A stretch of 49,949 nt of DNA from an uncultured Lachnospiraceae bacterium (GTDB lineage: Bacteria; Bacillota; Clostridia; Lachnospirales; Lachnospiraceae). Of the stretch, positions 7,702-17,171 are shown in pieces; position 1 is the stretch's first letter; every line of letters begins with the position of its first letter. The stretch spans positions 1-49,949 of the forward strand of contig CAQGLR010000025.1 of the NCBI GenBank assembly GCA_948794795.1, in the 5' to 3' direction. The notes below the pieces were generated by a model. That model was not told the DNA's origin and ran no database searches. It saw only the letters and a program-made list of their open reading frames with translations. The position numbers were made by a program, and so were the translations under genes.

Positions 7702-8165
7702 CAGTGATGTGTACGAGCCATAAATATATGGCAAGGACCCTGGTAGTTAAAAGCAGAAAATGGCTGGCGTCTAACCACGGCTGTGCGTCAAAAGCATAAC
7801 AGCTGGGACTGCTTATACAGTCCTTCCAGCGCCCCAGATTGGGACAATATAAAAGCATACTGGGGCCGGGGAAGCCCGTCCCGGATGTCCAGGTACCATA
7901 CAGCAGTACGAAAGGCTGCTGTGGCAAGTGTGAAAGCACAAGGTATGGTAACAACCCTGGACATGGGCAGATATCCGCAGCAGACAGTCCTAAACAGTTT
8001 TTACTGCATGGACTATGTTCATCGAGCATAAGGGCTATGTGGTTTTTAATAATCACTAATGTGTGCTCAGGGGAGAAAGGGAAACGCACCCTAAATGAAG
8101 CAGAAGCCAGGCTGCTTTGCGCAATACACCTTATAATATGAGAGGTATAAGATGTATACCTGGCA
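7650..8165 (+). ncRNA. Large structured RNA inside the tape measure gene, intron-like
   Basis: This GC-richer block has no conserved frame but many exact helices: CCAGCA/TGCTGG (7653-7667), CAGGGT/ACCCTG (7692-7742) enclosing GCCATA/TATGGC (7717-7732), GGACTG/CAGTCC (7806-7823), CCCCAG/CTGGGG (7832-7865), CGGG/CCCG, and ATGTCCAGG (7885-7893) with CCTGGACAT (7957-7965), which encloses ACCATAC/GTATGGT and two hairpins, one GAAA-capped. Then AGTCC (7986-7990) pairs with GGACT (8010-8014) around CAGT-TTTT-ACTG, as P7 and P8 do in group I introns. GCCAGG/CCTGGC closes the 3' side. A self-splicing group I intron or IStron-like element is my best guess; splice sites are not resolved. Confidence 0.55.
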
Positions 8166-8197
8166 TAATAAAAACAAGAAATATTATATCCTTAGTA

Positions 8198-8761
8198 TTA
8201 CCACTTATAACCACAGCTGCCACACTGGAACTGGCTTTTTGCTGTTTTACTGAATAATCCAAACAACGTTGCACCTGTAAATTTAGATGCTGCAGAAATC
8301 CGGTTTATATTAGTACTGCCACAAGTAGGGCACTTTGGCTGGTTTGCACCGTTATTGCTTCTGGCAAAAAATGGGGAATCATAAATACGCTGTCTTGCTT
8401 CCCATTCTTCAATCGCCTTTTCATCAGGGGTAAGGTCACGTTGTTTTATAGGGGCTTTTCTGCCAGACAGCTGTTCATACTTATCATAACGGAAAGCATA
8501 ATAATAATCATAATAATAACTACAATCTTCCTCTGTTTTACCACGTAAACAACGTTTCTCATCAAAATGTCCAGATTGTTTACAAAGGTCTATGATATGT
8601 AACTCATAAGCATCTTTGCCTTCTTCTGTAAGCTTGAGAAACTTATCCTCTGTCATACCAGGGTCTTCTATCAATGGAAAACCATCTCCAATACATGTAT
8701 TACGGTCATAACTTTTATATGATTCTGCATAAATACATCCACACTTTCTGCAATATTTCAT
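8198..8761 (-). CDS. Antisense zinc-ribbon protein within the tape measure insert
   Basis: The 187-residue product has an N-terminal CRKCGCIY motif and a C-terminal zinc ribbon, CPTCGSTNINRIS ... FQCGSCGYKW, with a short glycine-rich hydrophobic stretch between its two knuckles. The middle is charged and tyrosine-rich. Zinc-ribbon proteins with this C-terminus occur widely in Firmicutes but have no assigned role. It reads against the tape measure gene, converging on the structured RNA, and starts at ATG 8761 after GAGAGGAAG. It is not a transposase, a TnpB or a homing endonuclease by any motif I can see. Confidence 0.75.
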   Translation of the reverse strand: MKYCRKCGCIYAESYKSYDRNTCIGDGFPLIEDPGMTEDKFLKLTEEGKDAYELHIIDLCKQSGHFDEKRCLRGKTEEDCSYYYDYYYAFRYDKYEQLSGRKAPIKQRDLTPDEKAIEEWEARQRIYDSPFFARSNNGANQPKCPTCGSTNINRISAASKFTGATLFGLFSKTAKSQFQCGSCGYKW

Positions 8762-8790
8762 AATCTATCCCATCTTCCTCTCTTATATAG

Positions 8791-11700
8791 ATGTATAGAT
8801 TATACTATAACATATATATTAATGCAATAAAACTGATAGGAAAAACTATTGCTGATATTACTGGTATTACAGAAAAACTTGGTGGGACAAAAAATATATC
8901 ATATAATCCAGTTAAATTACATCCAAGTGAAAACTTTGAGGATTTAAACAATGCCCTCCAAAGCTGTAATACAACTGTCAGGATTGATACTGTACTTGAA
9001 GAGCATGGATTACAGAAAGTACAAAATCTTTCAGAACATATCAAAGAACTATATACAAATAATAAACTAAATACTCTTTCAAGGGATAATATCAATGAAT
9101 TTATCAACCAGCACAACTACAACAATCTTGCCCAAACTTCTAAAGGCATTACTGGTATATCAAATGCAATTACAGAGTATAACAAAAATATTGCAGGCAG
9201 TGAAATAAATGCCAGGAAATTTTCCCAGGCATTGCAAAGTACTAATTCTAATTTTGCTGGATATATATCAGGGCTTAATGGCGGCAAAGCAAGCCTTGCT
9301 GGTTATAGTGCACAGCTAGTAGCAGCAAAGGCTAAAACGTTTGCGCTGCAGACTGCCACTATGGCAATGAATACTGTACTGTCATTTGGAATTGGTACTG
9401 CTGTAAGTATGGCAGTTAATGGAATTATGTATCTTGTAAATTATACAAAGATACAAAAAGAAAATTTTGAAAATGCTAAAACTACTGCAGAACAATATGC
9501 CAATGCTATACGGGGTCTGCAGGAAGAAAGTACCAAAACTGCAAAAACAGCAGAAGACCTAAAAAAAAGATATGCGGGACTGGTACAAGGTGTTAATCCA
9601 TTTACTAATGAGAATAAAAATCTTTCTAATGAAGATTATAACGAATTTTTAGACCTTAACCAGAAACTTGCAGAAATATTTCCAGGGCTTACAAAAAAAT
9701 ATGATGAAAATGGCAATGCAATCCTTGGCTTAAGTGGAGGGATAGATACTGTAATTACAAAAATACAGGAATTAATAAACCAAGAAAACCTCCTTAAAAT
9801 GGCAGAGCTGGATGACAGCCTTAAAAAGTATGCTGAGGGTGATGGTGATAATAAAGGACAGCTTAGTGTTATAGACGGATATGCAGAAAAAGCTGAAGAA
9901 GCACAAGAAATATACGATATATACAACAAATTCAATGACCTGTTTGCTGGCAAAAATGTAGGTACAGATGAACTAGGCGCAAATGAAATAGAAAAAGTTG
10001 CAGAAAAAGCTGGCCTTAAATTCACTGATATTGACAGTTCTTATGGAACATGGGATTTATCAAGTCTTTCTGGTATTAACCAGAAAAAACTCCATGAAGC
10101 ATTTGAAACATTTTTCAAAGAAATTTCAGAAGACAGGGATAAGGCAAAAGCCCTTTTAAATAATGCAAACCAGGATATGTCTTCACAAATGATGTTCTGG
10201 GTTTCAGACTCTGCGCTCTATAAACAAGGAGGTGAAAACCTAAAGACAGCCATAACAAATATGGTAAATGGCATAAACTGGGCAGAATATGGTGTGCAAG
10301 ACCTTGAGGGCATAAAAGAATTAATACAGAAAAATGTTTTAACACCAATATCCATAATAATAAACAACCCTGAACAGAAAAAACAGTTTACAGATTCATT
10401 AAATAATCTTCTGGACATAGATTATTCCAGTATGCCAGTTGAAAAAGCCAAAAGTTCAATTACACAATATTTAACTGTACTTATGGACCTGTTTAACAGT
10501 TATCTTCCAGATACAGATAAGAAAAACCTGGAAGATATGCAAAAACTGTTTGGCTTTGATAATTACCAGCAGAATAAAGGATATAAAGATATACTACTGC
10601 CAGATAATGTAGAAGAAGCTCCTGTTTCTTTTGCTAAGGCATGGAAAGAACTTAAGTCTGCCACTGATGACAGCCTTAAAAATATTACATCAGGCCTTCT
10701 TAACATGGCTAATGCTGGAACCCTTACACCAGACACTCTTAATTCTGTTAAAGGTTATAATATACTTCTGGATAAAACAAGGCTTAGTGCAGAAAAAATA
10801 GTTGAAGAAATATATAAATTAAGGGATGTTGACTTTACAAGTATGCTGGCTTCAATGCATGGAGGCATATCTTCTATATCAAATATACTTGCTACAAAGA
10901 AGAATAACCTGGACAATAAAGAAACATCAGGAAATGGCATTGGTGCTGATATATTGTCTGGAATGCCTGAGGGTATTAAGAAATGCAGTAAAGAATACCA
11001 GCACTTTGTAAATATCCTTGGCAATGGCTCCTCCCAGATGGACGAATGCCAGAAAGCCGCCAATAAATTAGCAGCTGCATACCTGGACAGTAACTACTTT
11101 CTTGAAAAACTGGACAACTCAAACAAAGATGCAACAATTTCAATGCTGAAAGAAATGGGTATTACCAATGCAGAAGCTATAGTAATGCAAATGCTTACAG
11201 AGAAAAAAGAAGCTTATGCCCTTAAAACACAAATAGCTGCTGATGAAACAATTAATTTCAGTAATACTACATGGACAGCAATATCCAGTACAAATGCCTA
11301 CCAGATAGCAAGTGAACAGGCACAGGCGGCTTTATACAGACTGTATCTACAGGAGTATGTATTAAATAATTCCAAACTTTCACTGCGTGACAAAGCCAAA
11401 GCATTAAAAGATTATGCATTAAGCATGGGTGAAACAGCACTTGTAGCAGAAGCAAGTGCTTATGCATTAGAAAAGTCTGAGCTGGAAATAACTAATAAAA
11501 ATGGCAAGAAAAAGAAGAAGAAAAATAATAAATACTTTTCTAACTTTACAGATTATATGGAAAAACACTTGCCACATTTTAAAAAAATTATTCCTGATAT
11601 TTCTGCAGGTAATGCAGGAAGTACAGGAAGTGGAAATACTTCTGGAAATATTCCTAAAACTCCTTCCAGCAAAAGCACGAAAGCCAAGGAATCCAAAACT

Positions 11701-14700
11701 GAAATAGACTGGCTTGCCCGTGCAATAGACAGCATTATAAACAAAACAGATTTGCTTGCAGCAAAACTTGAAAATCTTTTTACTAATAAGAGAATTTCTA
11801 AAAATCTTAAAAAGCAGATTAAAGAAGCAAGCAAAGAAATTAAAAAGGCTAGAAGTAATGCAGAAAAGTATAAAAATAAAGCTAATAAAACCAGCCTGCC
11901 AGCTAATCTAAAAAGAAAAGCCAGAGATGGTAAAATAACTGGCAGCCATAGAGAACTTGTTAAAGTTTATGGAAAAAAGACAGCTGGCAAAATAGGAAAA
12001 TATATAAAATATTATTCTAAATACCAAAAAGCTGTAAAATCTGCTAAAAAAGCTGCTGTAAAGAAAAAGAATTTAGAACAGGACCTTGAAGACAACACCA
12101 CATTAAGCAAAAGAAATGCCAATATTAACCAGCAAATAAAATTAACAAAAAAACTACAAGATGCTTATGCAAAAGCAGAAAAGAACTATAAGAATAAAGC
12201 AGACAGCATAAAACTGGATAAAGAGCTAAAAAAACTTGCACGCAATGGCAAAATCAAAGGCAGTTATAAAGAACTTATTAAAAAATATGGTTCTAGTACA
12301 GCCCAAAAAATTGAAGAATACCAGAAATATTATGATAAGTCCAAAGATGCACAGAAATCCAGGATTGAAGCTAAAACAAGTGAACGGGAATTAAGGAAAA
12401 GTAAACACCAGAATATTGCTGATGATGCAGAAGCACGTATAAACAAACTTAATGCACAGGCTGCCAGCCAGCTTACTGTGGAGAAAAAGAACTTGTATTT
12501 AAAACAGTCTGCAAAGTGGATTAAAGAGTCTTACAATGCACAGATTAAAATTGCAAAACTAGAAAAGGATTCTGTAAAGGCAGCACAGCTTAAAGCAGAA
12601 AAGAAAAAGGCTCTTAATGACCTTGAAATACAAACTTTCCAGAACCTGCAAGATGAATATGACAGTTATGTTTCCTTATATTCCGCTGAGGCCGGAAATG
12701 CCAGAAATGCAAAAGAAAAAGAAGCTTCAATTAAAAAACAGGCTGCCTATTTAAAGAAATCTTACAGCCAGCAGATTAAAATTGCAAATGCCGAAGGAAA
12801 TACTGCACTTAAAAAGCAGCTCCAGATTGATAAAGCCAAAGAACTTCTGGAATTAAACTCACAGATATACCAGAATTATGCTGATGAGTATAATGCAAGT
12901 GCAGGACTTGCAAATGCACAAGCTGTCAATGCACTGTCTGCCAAAGAAAAAAATAAATATGAACAAAAATCGCTGGAATATACAATACAGGAATATAAAT
13001 ATTTATACCAGGCAGCAAAACTTAAAAATGATACTATTGAAATGGCACGCCTTGAGGCAGAAATAAGGAAAACAGCAAATGACAGTGCTAAAACACAGTT
13101 TGACAATATTTCAGAAGAATATGGGCATAAACTTGATGAAATTGACAGAACCAGCAGTTTTATTAATAACCAGGTATTACTAACTGAATCCAGGAATGGT
13201 TTTATTACAGCTTCATTATATGAAAAACTTGTTAAAGCAGAAGAAGAACATCTTAATATGCTTCTTTTGGAAAAAGCAGCCCTTGAAGAGAATTTCAAAA
13301 ATGTAGAAACAGGCAGCAGCCAGTGGTTTGAAATGCGTGATATTATCTGGTCTGTTGATGAAGCTATACAAAGTTCTAATGCATCAATAGCTGAAAATAA
13401 ACAAAAAACCATGGAATCCAGGCGTGAACTGGCAGAACTTGGAAGAAGTGTTATTGATAACATTAATTCAGAAGCAGATTTTTATGAAAAAATACTTTCT
13501 TACAGAAATATGTTTGATAATGACACAGGTACAATTACAAATGCTGGCACTACTACCCTTGCACTTCACGCTGGTAAAATAAGCAATAAAATTGCCCAGA
13601 AAGATTTAATCCAGAAGCAAATTGAACAACTGGACAAAGACTTTGTATCAGGAAATAACAATATAAGTTTCAAGGATTACTACGAAACACGCAAAGGACT
13701 TATAGAACAACAGCAGGATTATATTACCAGCTGTTATGAAGAAGCAGAAGCTATTAAAGAACTTTGTGAAGATGGTTATGGCAGACAGAAAGACGCAATG
13801 GAAAATCTTATAGACAAGTATAAGCAGACACTGCAGTCTGAGAAAAACCTGCGTGACTATGAAGAAAGGGCTTCTAAACAGACAGCAAATATTGCTTCTA
13901 TTAAAAAGCAGATTGAAGCATTAAAAGGCAATACAACTGAAGAAGCAAGGGCTAAAATGCAAAAACTGGCTGTACAGTTAAATGAAGCAGAAAAGGACCT
14001 GGAAGATACTGAATATGACAAATATATAAGTGACCAGGAAGAAATTCTTGACAACCTTCTTGAAGAATTTGAAAACTTTACCAGCAGACAGCTTGCAGAC
14101 ATGGAAGGCCTTATTGGAAAAGTAATAAATGCAATGCCTTCAAGCTCCAGTATTGTCAATAACACCCTTAATGAAATTGCAGGAATATGGGGAATTGAAT
14201 TATCTAATGCACTTAATGCTTCTACCCTTACAGGTGATTACAGCACTATTGCAGACCAGTCATCAGCTACAGCATCAATAGCACAAAATATATATGATGC
14301 TGTTACAGGAAATTATGCCGGTCTTTCAGACAACTTATTATCAGTTTCTAGCATATTACAAGAAATGTATAACTGGCTTGCCAGCAATAACTTTACTACA
14401 GATATAGTAGACGCTATAAATAACATTAATATTTATAATCCTGGCAATTACACAGATACCAGCACACAGATTCCAAATATTAATGACCCTGATACAGAAC
14501 ATATCTGGGATAACAATAATGATGTTAATACAGAATTATTAAATACTATTACCAAAATGATTAACACTATTGGACAGGATGTATATGGACAGGATAAGGC
14601 AGGTAATAGCTGGTCCAGCCGTATATCATCTGATGGATTAAGCCAGATGTTATATGAAAATACAGGACGCATACTTGATGATGACAGGATACTTGGACTG

Positions 14701-15543
14701 GCACAGCTGTTAGGCATTAATACAAATGGGCTCACATCTTCACAAATAGTTACAGACCTTAAAGGGCTTGGCTATAATAGCGGACAGTATGGTAAACTCC
14801 GCAATACTATTGCCAAAGAACTTTCAAACCAGCTTGGATGGACAGAACATCTTACATCAATAAACAACAATGCTGGCGGAAGCAGTACAATGGGTAATAA
14901 AACCAAAGAACAGATAGATAATGCAGGTATTCTGTACAAAGTTTCTAACTATATCAGTACAAGTGCAAGGAAACCCCAGGGGTCTGAACAAATGGCTCTC
15001 CCAAGTGACCCGCTTAATAGTTATATTTACTCAAGGATAAATAAAATACTTGATACAGAACACTCCAAAAACCTTGCAGAAATGCTTGGAGTTAATACTC
15101 AAGATTCAATATCCACGTGGAAGAAAAATGCAGCTGCCAGCCTTAAAAACATTGGTTATTCACAGGGAGGAATTGCAGAAACCTTGAAAAAAATACCTGG
15201 TGAAACTGGTGATGACGGCTGGTGTGTTGTACAACGTGGGGAAGGTATTTTAAACCTTGAACAGACAAAACAATTTGGTGAACTCGTAAACAATCTTCCT
15301 GGATTAAATAACTATACTGCTATGCTTCCTGGATTGTACAACTCTGCCTACAATACTACCGCCAGAAATGACAGCAATGTAAATGTAGGTGATATAGTAT
15401 TTAATATTGATGGAAGCAATGTTACAGATGTAGACAGTTTTATAAGGACAATGCAGCAAAGTATTAAGGGACGGGATTTTATGGCTGATGTTGTATTAAG
15501 TAAAATTTCAAAAGGAAACAGTTTTGCGTTTATGAAATATTAA
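8791..15543 (+). CDS. Tape measure protein, 3' part
   Basis: An open frame of 2250 codons begins straight after an in-frame TAG (8788-8790). It has no ribosome site at ATG 8791, as expected for a continuing exon; real coding probably resumes near 8820 (NAIKLIGKTIADITG). Residues ~170-220 include a hydrophobic stretch (TMAMNTVLSFGIGTAVSMAV). A lysine-rich coiled-coil region follows, with two copies of an RKARDGKITGSHREL-like block (about 11,890 and 12,210) and three ~80-residue repeats around 12,440-13,110. The C-terminus ends in a typical beta-strand region. The tape measure protein sets tail length during assembly. Confidence 0.85.
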   Translation: MYRLYYNIYINAIKLIGKTIADITGITEKLGGTKNISYNPVKLHPSENFEDLNNALQSCNTTVRIDTVLEEHGLQKVQNLSEHIKELYTNNKLNTLSRDNINEFINQHNYNNLAQTSKGITGISNAITEYNKNIAGSEINARKFSQALQSTNSNFAGYISGLNGGKASLAGYSAQLVAAKAKTFALQTATMAMNTVLSFGIGTAVSMAVNGIMYLVNYTKIQKENFENAKTTAEQYANAIRGLQEESTKTAKTAEDLKKRYAGLVQGVNPFTNENKNLSNEDYNEFLDLNQKLAEIFPGLTKKYDENGNAILGLSGGIDTVITKIQELINQENLLKMAELDDSLKKYAEGDGDNKGQLSVIDGYAEKAEEAQEIYDIYNKFNDLFAGKNVGTDELGANEIEKVAEKAGLKFTDIDSSYGTWDLSSLSGINQKKLHEAFETFFKEISEDRDKAKALLNNANQDMSSQMMFWVSDSALYKQGGENLKTAITNMVNGINWAEYGVQDLEGIKELIQKNVLTPISIIINNPEQKKQFTDSLNNLLDIDYSSMPVEKAKSSITQYLTVLMDLFNSYLPDTDKKNLEDMQKLFGFDNYQQNKGYKDILLPDNVEEAPVSFAKAWKELKSATDDSLKNITSGLLNMANAGTLTPDTLNSVKGYNILLDKTRLSAEKIVEEIYKLRDVDFTSMLASMHGGISSISNILATKKNNLDNKETSGNGIGADILSGMPEGIKKCSKEYQHFVNILGNGSSQMDECQKAANKLAAAYLDSNYFLEKLDNSNKDATISMLKEMGITNAEAIVMQMLTEKKEAYALKTQIAADETINFSNTTWTAISSTNAYQIASEQAQAALYRLYLQEYVLNNSKLSLRDKAKALKDYALSMGETALVAEASAYALEKSELEITNKNGKKKKKKNNKYFSNFTDYMEKHLPHFKKIIPDISAGNAGSTGSGNTSGNIPKTPSSKSTKAKESKTEIDWLARAIDSIINKTDLLAAKLENLFTNKRISKNLKKQIKEASKEIKKARSNAEKYKNKANKTSLPANLKRKARDGKITGSHRELVKVYGKKTAGKIGKYIKYYSKYQKAVKSAKKAAVKKKNLEQDLEDNTTLSKRNANINQQIKLTKKLQDAYAKAEKNYKNKADSIKLDKELKKLARNGKIKGSYKELIKKYGSSTAQKIEEYQKYYDKSKDAQKSRIEAKTSERELRKSKHQNIADDAEARINKLNAQAASQLTVEKKNLYLKQSAKWIKESYNAQIKIAKLEKDSVKAAQLKAEKKKALNDLEIQTFQNLQDEYDSYVSLYSAEAGNARNAKEKEASIKKQAAYLKKSYSQQIKIANAEGNTALKKQLQIDKAKELLELNSQIYQNYADEYNASAGLANAQAVNALSAKEKNKYEQKSLEYTIQEYKYLYQAAKLKNDTIEMARLEAEIRKTANDSAKTQFDNISEEYGHKLDEIDRTSSFINNQVLLTESRNGFITASLYEKLVKAEEEHLNMLLLEKAALEENFKNVETGSSQWFEMRDIIWSVDEAIQSSNASIAENKQKTMESRRELAELGRSVIDNINSEADFYEKILSYRNMFDNDTGTITNAGTTTLALHAGKISNKIAQKDLIQKQIEQLDKDFVSGNNNISFKDYYETRKGLIEQQQDYITSCYEEAEAIKELCEDGYGRQKDAMENLIDKYKQTLQSEKNLRDYEERASKQTANIASIKKQIEALKGNTTEEARAKMQKLAVQLNEAEKDLEDTEYDKYISDQEEILDNLLEEFENFTSRQLADMEGLIGKVINAMPSSSSIVNNTLNEIAGIWGIELSNALNASTLTGDYSTIADQSSATASIAQNIYDAVTGNYAGLSDNLLSVSSILQEMYNWLASNNFTTDIVDAINNINIYNPGNYTDTSTQIPNINDPDTEHIWDNNNDVNTELLNTITKMINTIGQDVYGQDKAGNSWSSRISSDGLSQMLYENTGRILDDDRILGLAQLLGINTNGLTSSQIVTDLKGLGYNSGQYGKLRNTIAKELSNQLGWTEHLTSINNNAGGSSTMGNKTKEQIDNAGILYKVSNYISTSARKPQGSEQMALPSDPLNSYIYSRINKILDTEHSKNLAEMLGVNTQDSISTWKKNAAASLKNIGYSQGGIAETLKKIPGETGDDGWCVVQRGEGILNLEQTKQFGELVNNLPGLNNYTAMLPGLYNSAYNTTARNDSNVNVGDIVFNIDGSNVTDVDSFIRTMQQSIKGRDFMADVVLSKISKGNSFAFMKY
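8799..8827 (-). promoter_or_regulatory. Sigma-A-type promoter for the antisense zinc-ribbon gene
   Basis: On the minus strand, TTGCAT (8822-8827) and TATAAT (8799-8804) are separated by 17 bases and lie about 38-66 bp upstream of the ATG at 8761. The -35 box probably falls in tape measure coding sequence, so promoter and exon overlap. Confidence 0.65.
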
Positions 15544-15581
15544 TTTACACACAAATACTCTAATTGTTATTTATTGTACTT

Positions 15582-15776
15582 TGTCAATTTGCCTGGAATC
15601 TTTTGATATGAAGCAGATAATTATTTTGCACCACACGGCACGCTCCCGCTTCGTGAAAAACGCAGCAGTGCATAAGCCCTTAAAACACAAGGGCTAAGCA
15701 CTGGCGTTTTTCAAGAGCCGTTTAATGCAAAATAATTTATCTGCTTCATAAAATATATTCTTTGTGCAAATTGACA
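15582..15776. repeat. 195-bp palindromic repeat element, copy 1
   Basis: The ends are TGTCAATTTG (15582-15591) and CAAATTGACA (15767-15776). Inside them, arms such as GAAGCAGATAATTATTTTGC and its partner near 15,727-15,747 pair, then GAAAAACGC/GCGTTTTTC, then AAGCCCTT/AAGGGCT form a central hairpin. The same element occurs in inverted orientation at 35680-35874 with the same length. It has no coding capacity. It fills nearly all of the gap between the tape measure gene and the next small gene. Confidence 0.85.
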
Positions 15777-15850
15777 GAAACAATTCTAATACAGTATTAA
15801 AAGATAAATATTAATTGCAAATATATTTATAAAAATGAGGTAATTTATAA

Positions 15851-16120
15851 ATGACAAAAAATAAAAAAATCAAACTTCTGTCCAATGAAGTCAACGCTTT
15901 ACAGCAAAAATTAAACTGTCTTTCAAAAACAGAAAATAATAAAACAGCTGGTTTATTGGAAGATTATAATAAAAATATTTCCCGCATTATAAATGAACTT
16001 GAATTAGAAAAAATGGAATACAAAAATCTAAGAGAAGAAATTGAAAAATCGAAAAACAGATATGAAATGTTATACCGTAATATTTTTAAAAAATTTAAAA
16101 AAAGAAAACTGGGTTTATAA
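15851..16120 (+). CDS. Small coiled-coil phage protein
   Basis: The 89-residue, strongly basic, heptad-rich product (NEVNALQQKLNCLSK, ELELEKMEYKNLREEIEK) is a probable coiled coil. It lies between tape measure and distal tail protein genes. ATG 15851 follows AATGAGGTAATTT. Function unknown; it may help tail tip assembly. Confidence 0.6.
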   Translation: MTKNKKIKLLSNEVNALQQKLNCLSKTENNKTAGLLEDYNKNISRIINELELEKMEYKNLREEIEKSKNRYEMLYRNIFKKFKKRKLGL

Positions 16121-16171
16121 ACTAATGTTACATACAATTCCTAGTTATCAAAGGAGGTGCAGATATTATAA

Positions 16172-17062
16172 ATGATTGCTACAGATTTTGAATTTAATGG
16201 CATAAAAGCCAGTGATGTCAATTTAATAATAGTAAATTTTGGCGGACCATCAAGGGAAGGGGTTGTTTCTTCTGGCAGCAAAATTACATTTAACAGTTCA
16301 AAAGCAATTAATAGCAATAAATGGAATTTCCATGGTTCACATTATGAAGAACAGCTGGCATTTACATTCCAGGTGGCAAGAATTAACCTGCATAAACTTC
16401 CACAGGAAACATTGCCTGTTACTTCATACGAAAAAGCTTACTATATAAACTGGCTCTGCAGGAAAGATGGGTATAAATATTTACGTTTCTTTGAAAATGG
16501 CTATGAAAACATATTTTACAATGCAAAGATTGAACTTGAATGGATTGAATATGGCGGCTGTACATATGGTGCAGAACTTTTTGTAACATGTGATTCCCCA
16601 TTTGGATACTCACCATTACAGTCTTTTGAAACAAGTGTTTCATCTGGTGGTTCTTTTACCATATATAATGATTCTGATGAAACAGGTTCTGTTATTCCAC
16701 AACTCACAGAAATAGAAATATTATCTGATGGTGATTTCAGGTTAAGCAATTCAATAAGCCCTCTTTATATTGCAAACTACACAGAACCCAGTGACGATGT
16801 TGTTATAAAAGGCTGTAAACGGGGCGAAATAATCACAATTAAGGGTGATACAAAACAAATTGCAACAAACCTTGTAACACATAATATAGCAAATAGTTTT
16901 AACTATATTTACCCACATATAATTAACCTTGATGAACTTTACCCAGAAGGAACAGAAACCCCAAAGTCTGTTTCTATGTTAAGGAAAAATATATTTACAT
17001 TATCAGGATGTAGTGCAAATATAAATATGGCTTATAGAACTGTAAGATTTGCTGTAATTTAA
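16172..17062 (+). CDS. Distal tail protein (Dit)
   Basis: The 296-residue protein begins MIATDFEFNGIKASDVNL, the usual Dit N-terminal beta sandwich start (FxFNGxxSxDxxL). It has the middle region with KLELEW-like strands (YNAKIELEWIEYGG) and a C-terminal galectin-like half. Dit hexamers connect the tail tube to the baseplate hub. Position between tape measure and Tal-like gene agrees. GGAGG (16153-16157) lies 14 bases before the ATG, a long spacing. Confidence 0.85.
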   Translation: MIATDFEFNGIKASDVNLIIVNFGGPSREGVVSSGSKITFNSSKAINSNKWNFHGSHYEEQLAFTFQVARINLHKLPQETLPVTSYEKAYYINWLCRKDGYKYLRFFENGYENIFYNAKIELEWIEYGGCTYGAELFVTCDSPFGYSPLQSFETSVSSGGSFTIYNDSDETGSVIPQLTEIEILSDGDFRLSNSISPLYIANYTEPSDDVVIKGCKRGEIITIKGDTKQIATNLVTHNIANSFNYIYPHIINLDELYPEGTETPKSVSMLRKNIFTLSGCSANINMAYRTVRFAVI

Positions 17063-17171
17063 TAGAAAACTATGCGGCTATATTTATCAGGTAAGCAAAA
17101 TGGCTAATAAAGATATCTTTTAAGGGCATGCTTAATAAAGTTAAATAAAAAAGAAAGGACATATTTTTCCC

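Noticed and set aside
7783..8141. Open frames on both strands across the RNA block
   Set aside because: They have no ribosome sites, are odd in composition and follow from the GC-richer, stop-poor helices.
7640..8820. Group II intron in the tape measure gene
   Set aside because: No GTGYG 5' end, no domain V with its GAAA-capped AGC/GTT stem near the 3' end, and no reverse transcriptase.
7640..8820. HEARO/IscB or TnpB guide-RNA element
   Set aside because: The only protein gene is a zinc-ribbon protein without RuvC or HNH motifs, and it is antisense to the RNA block.
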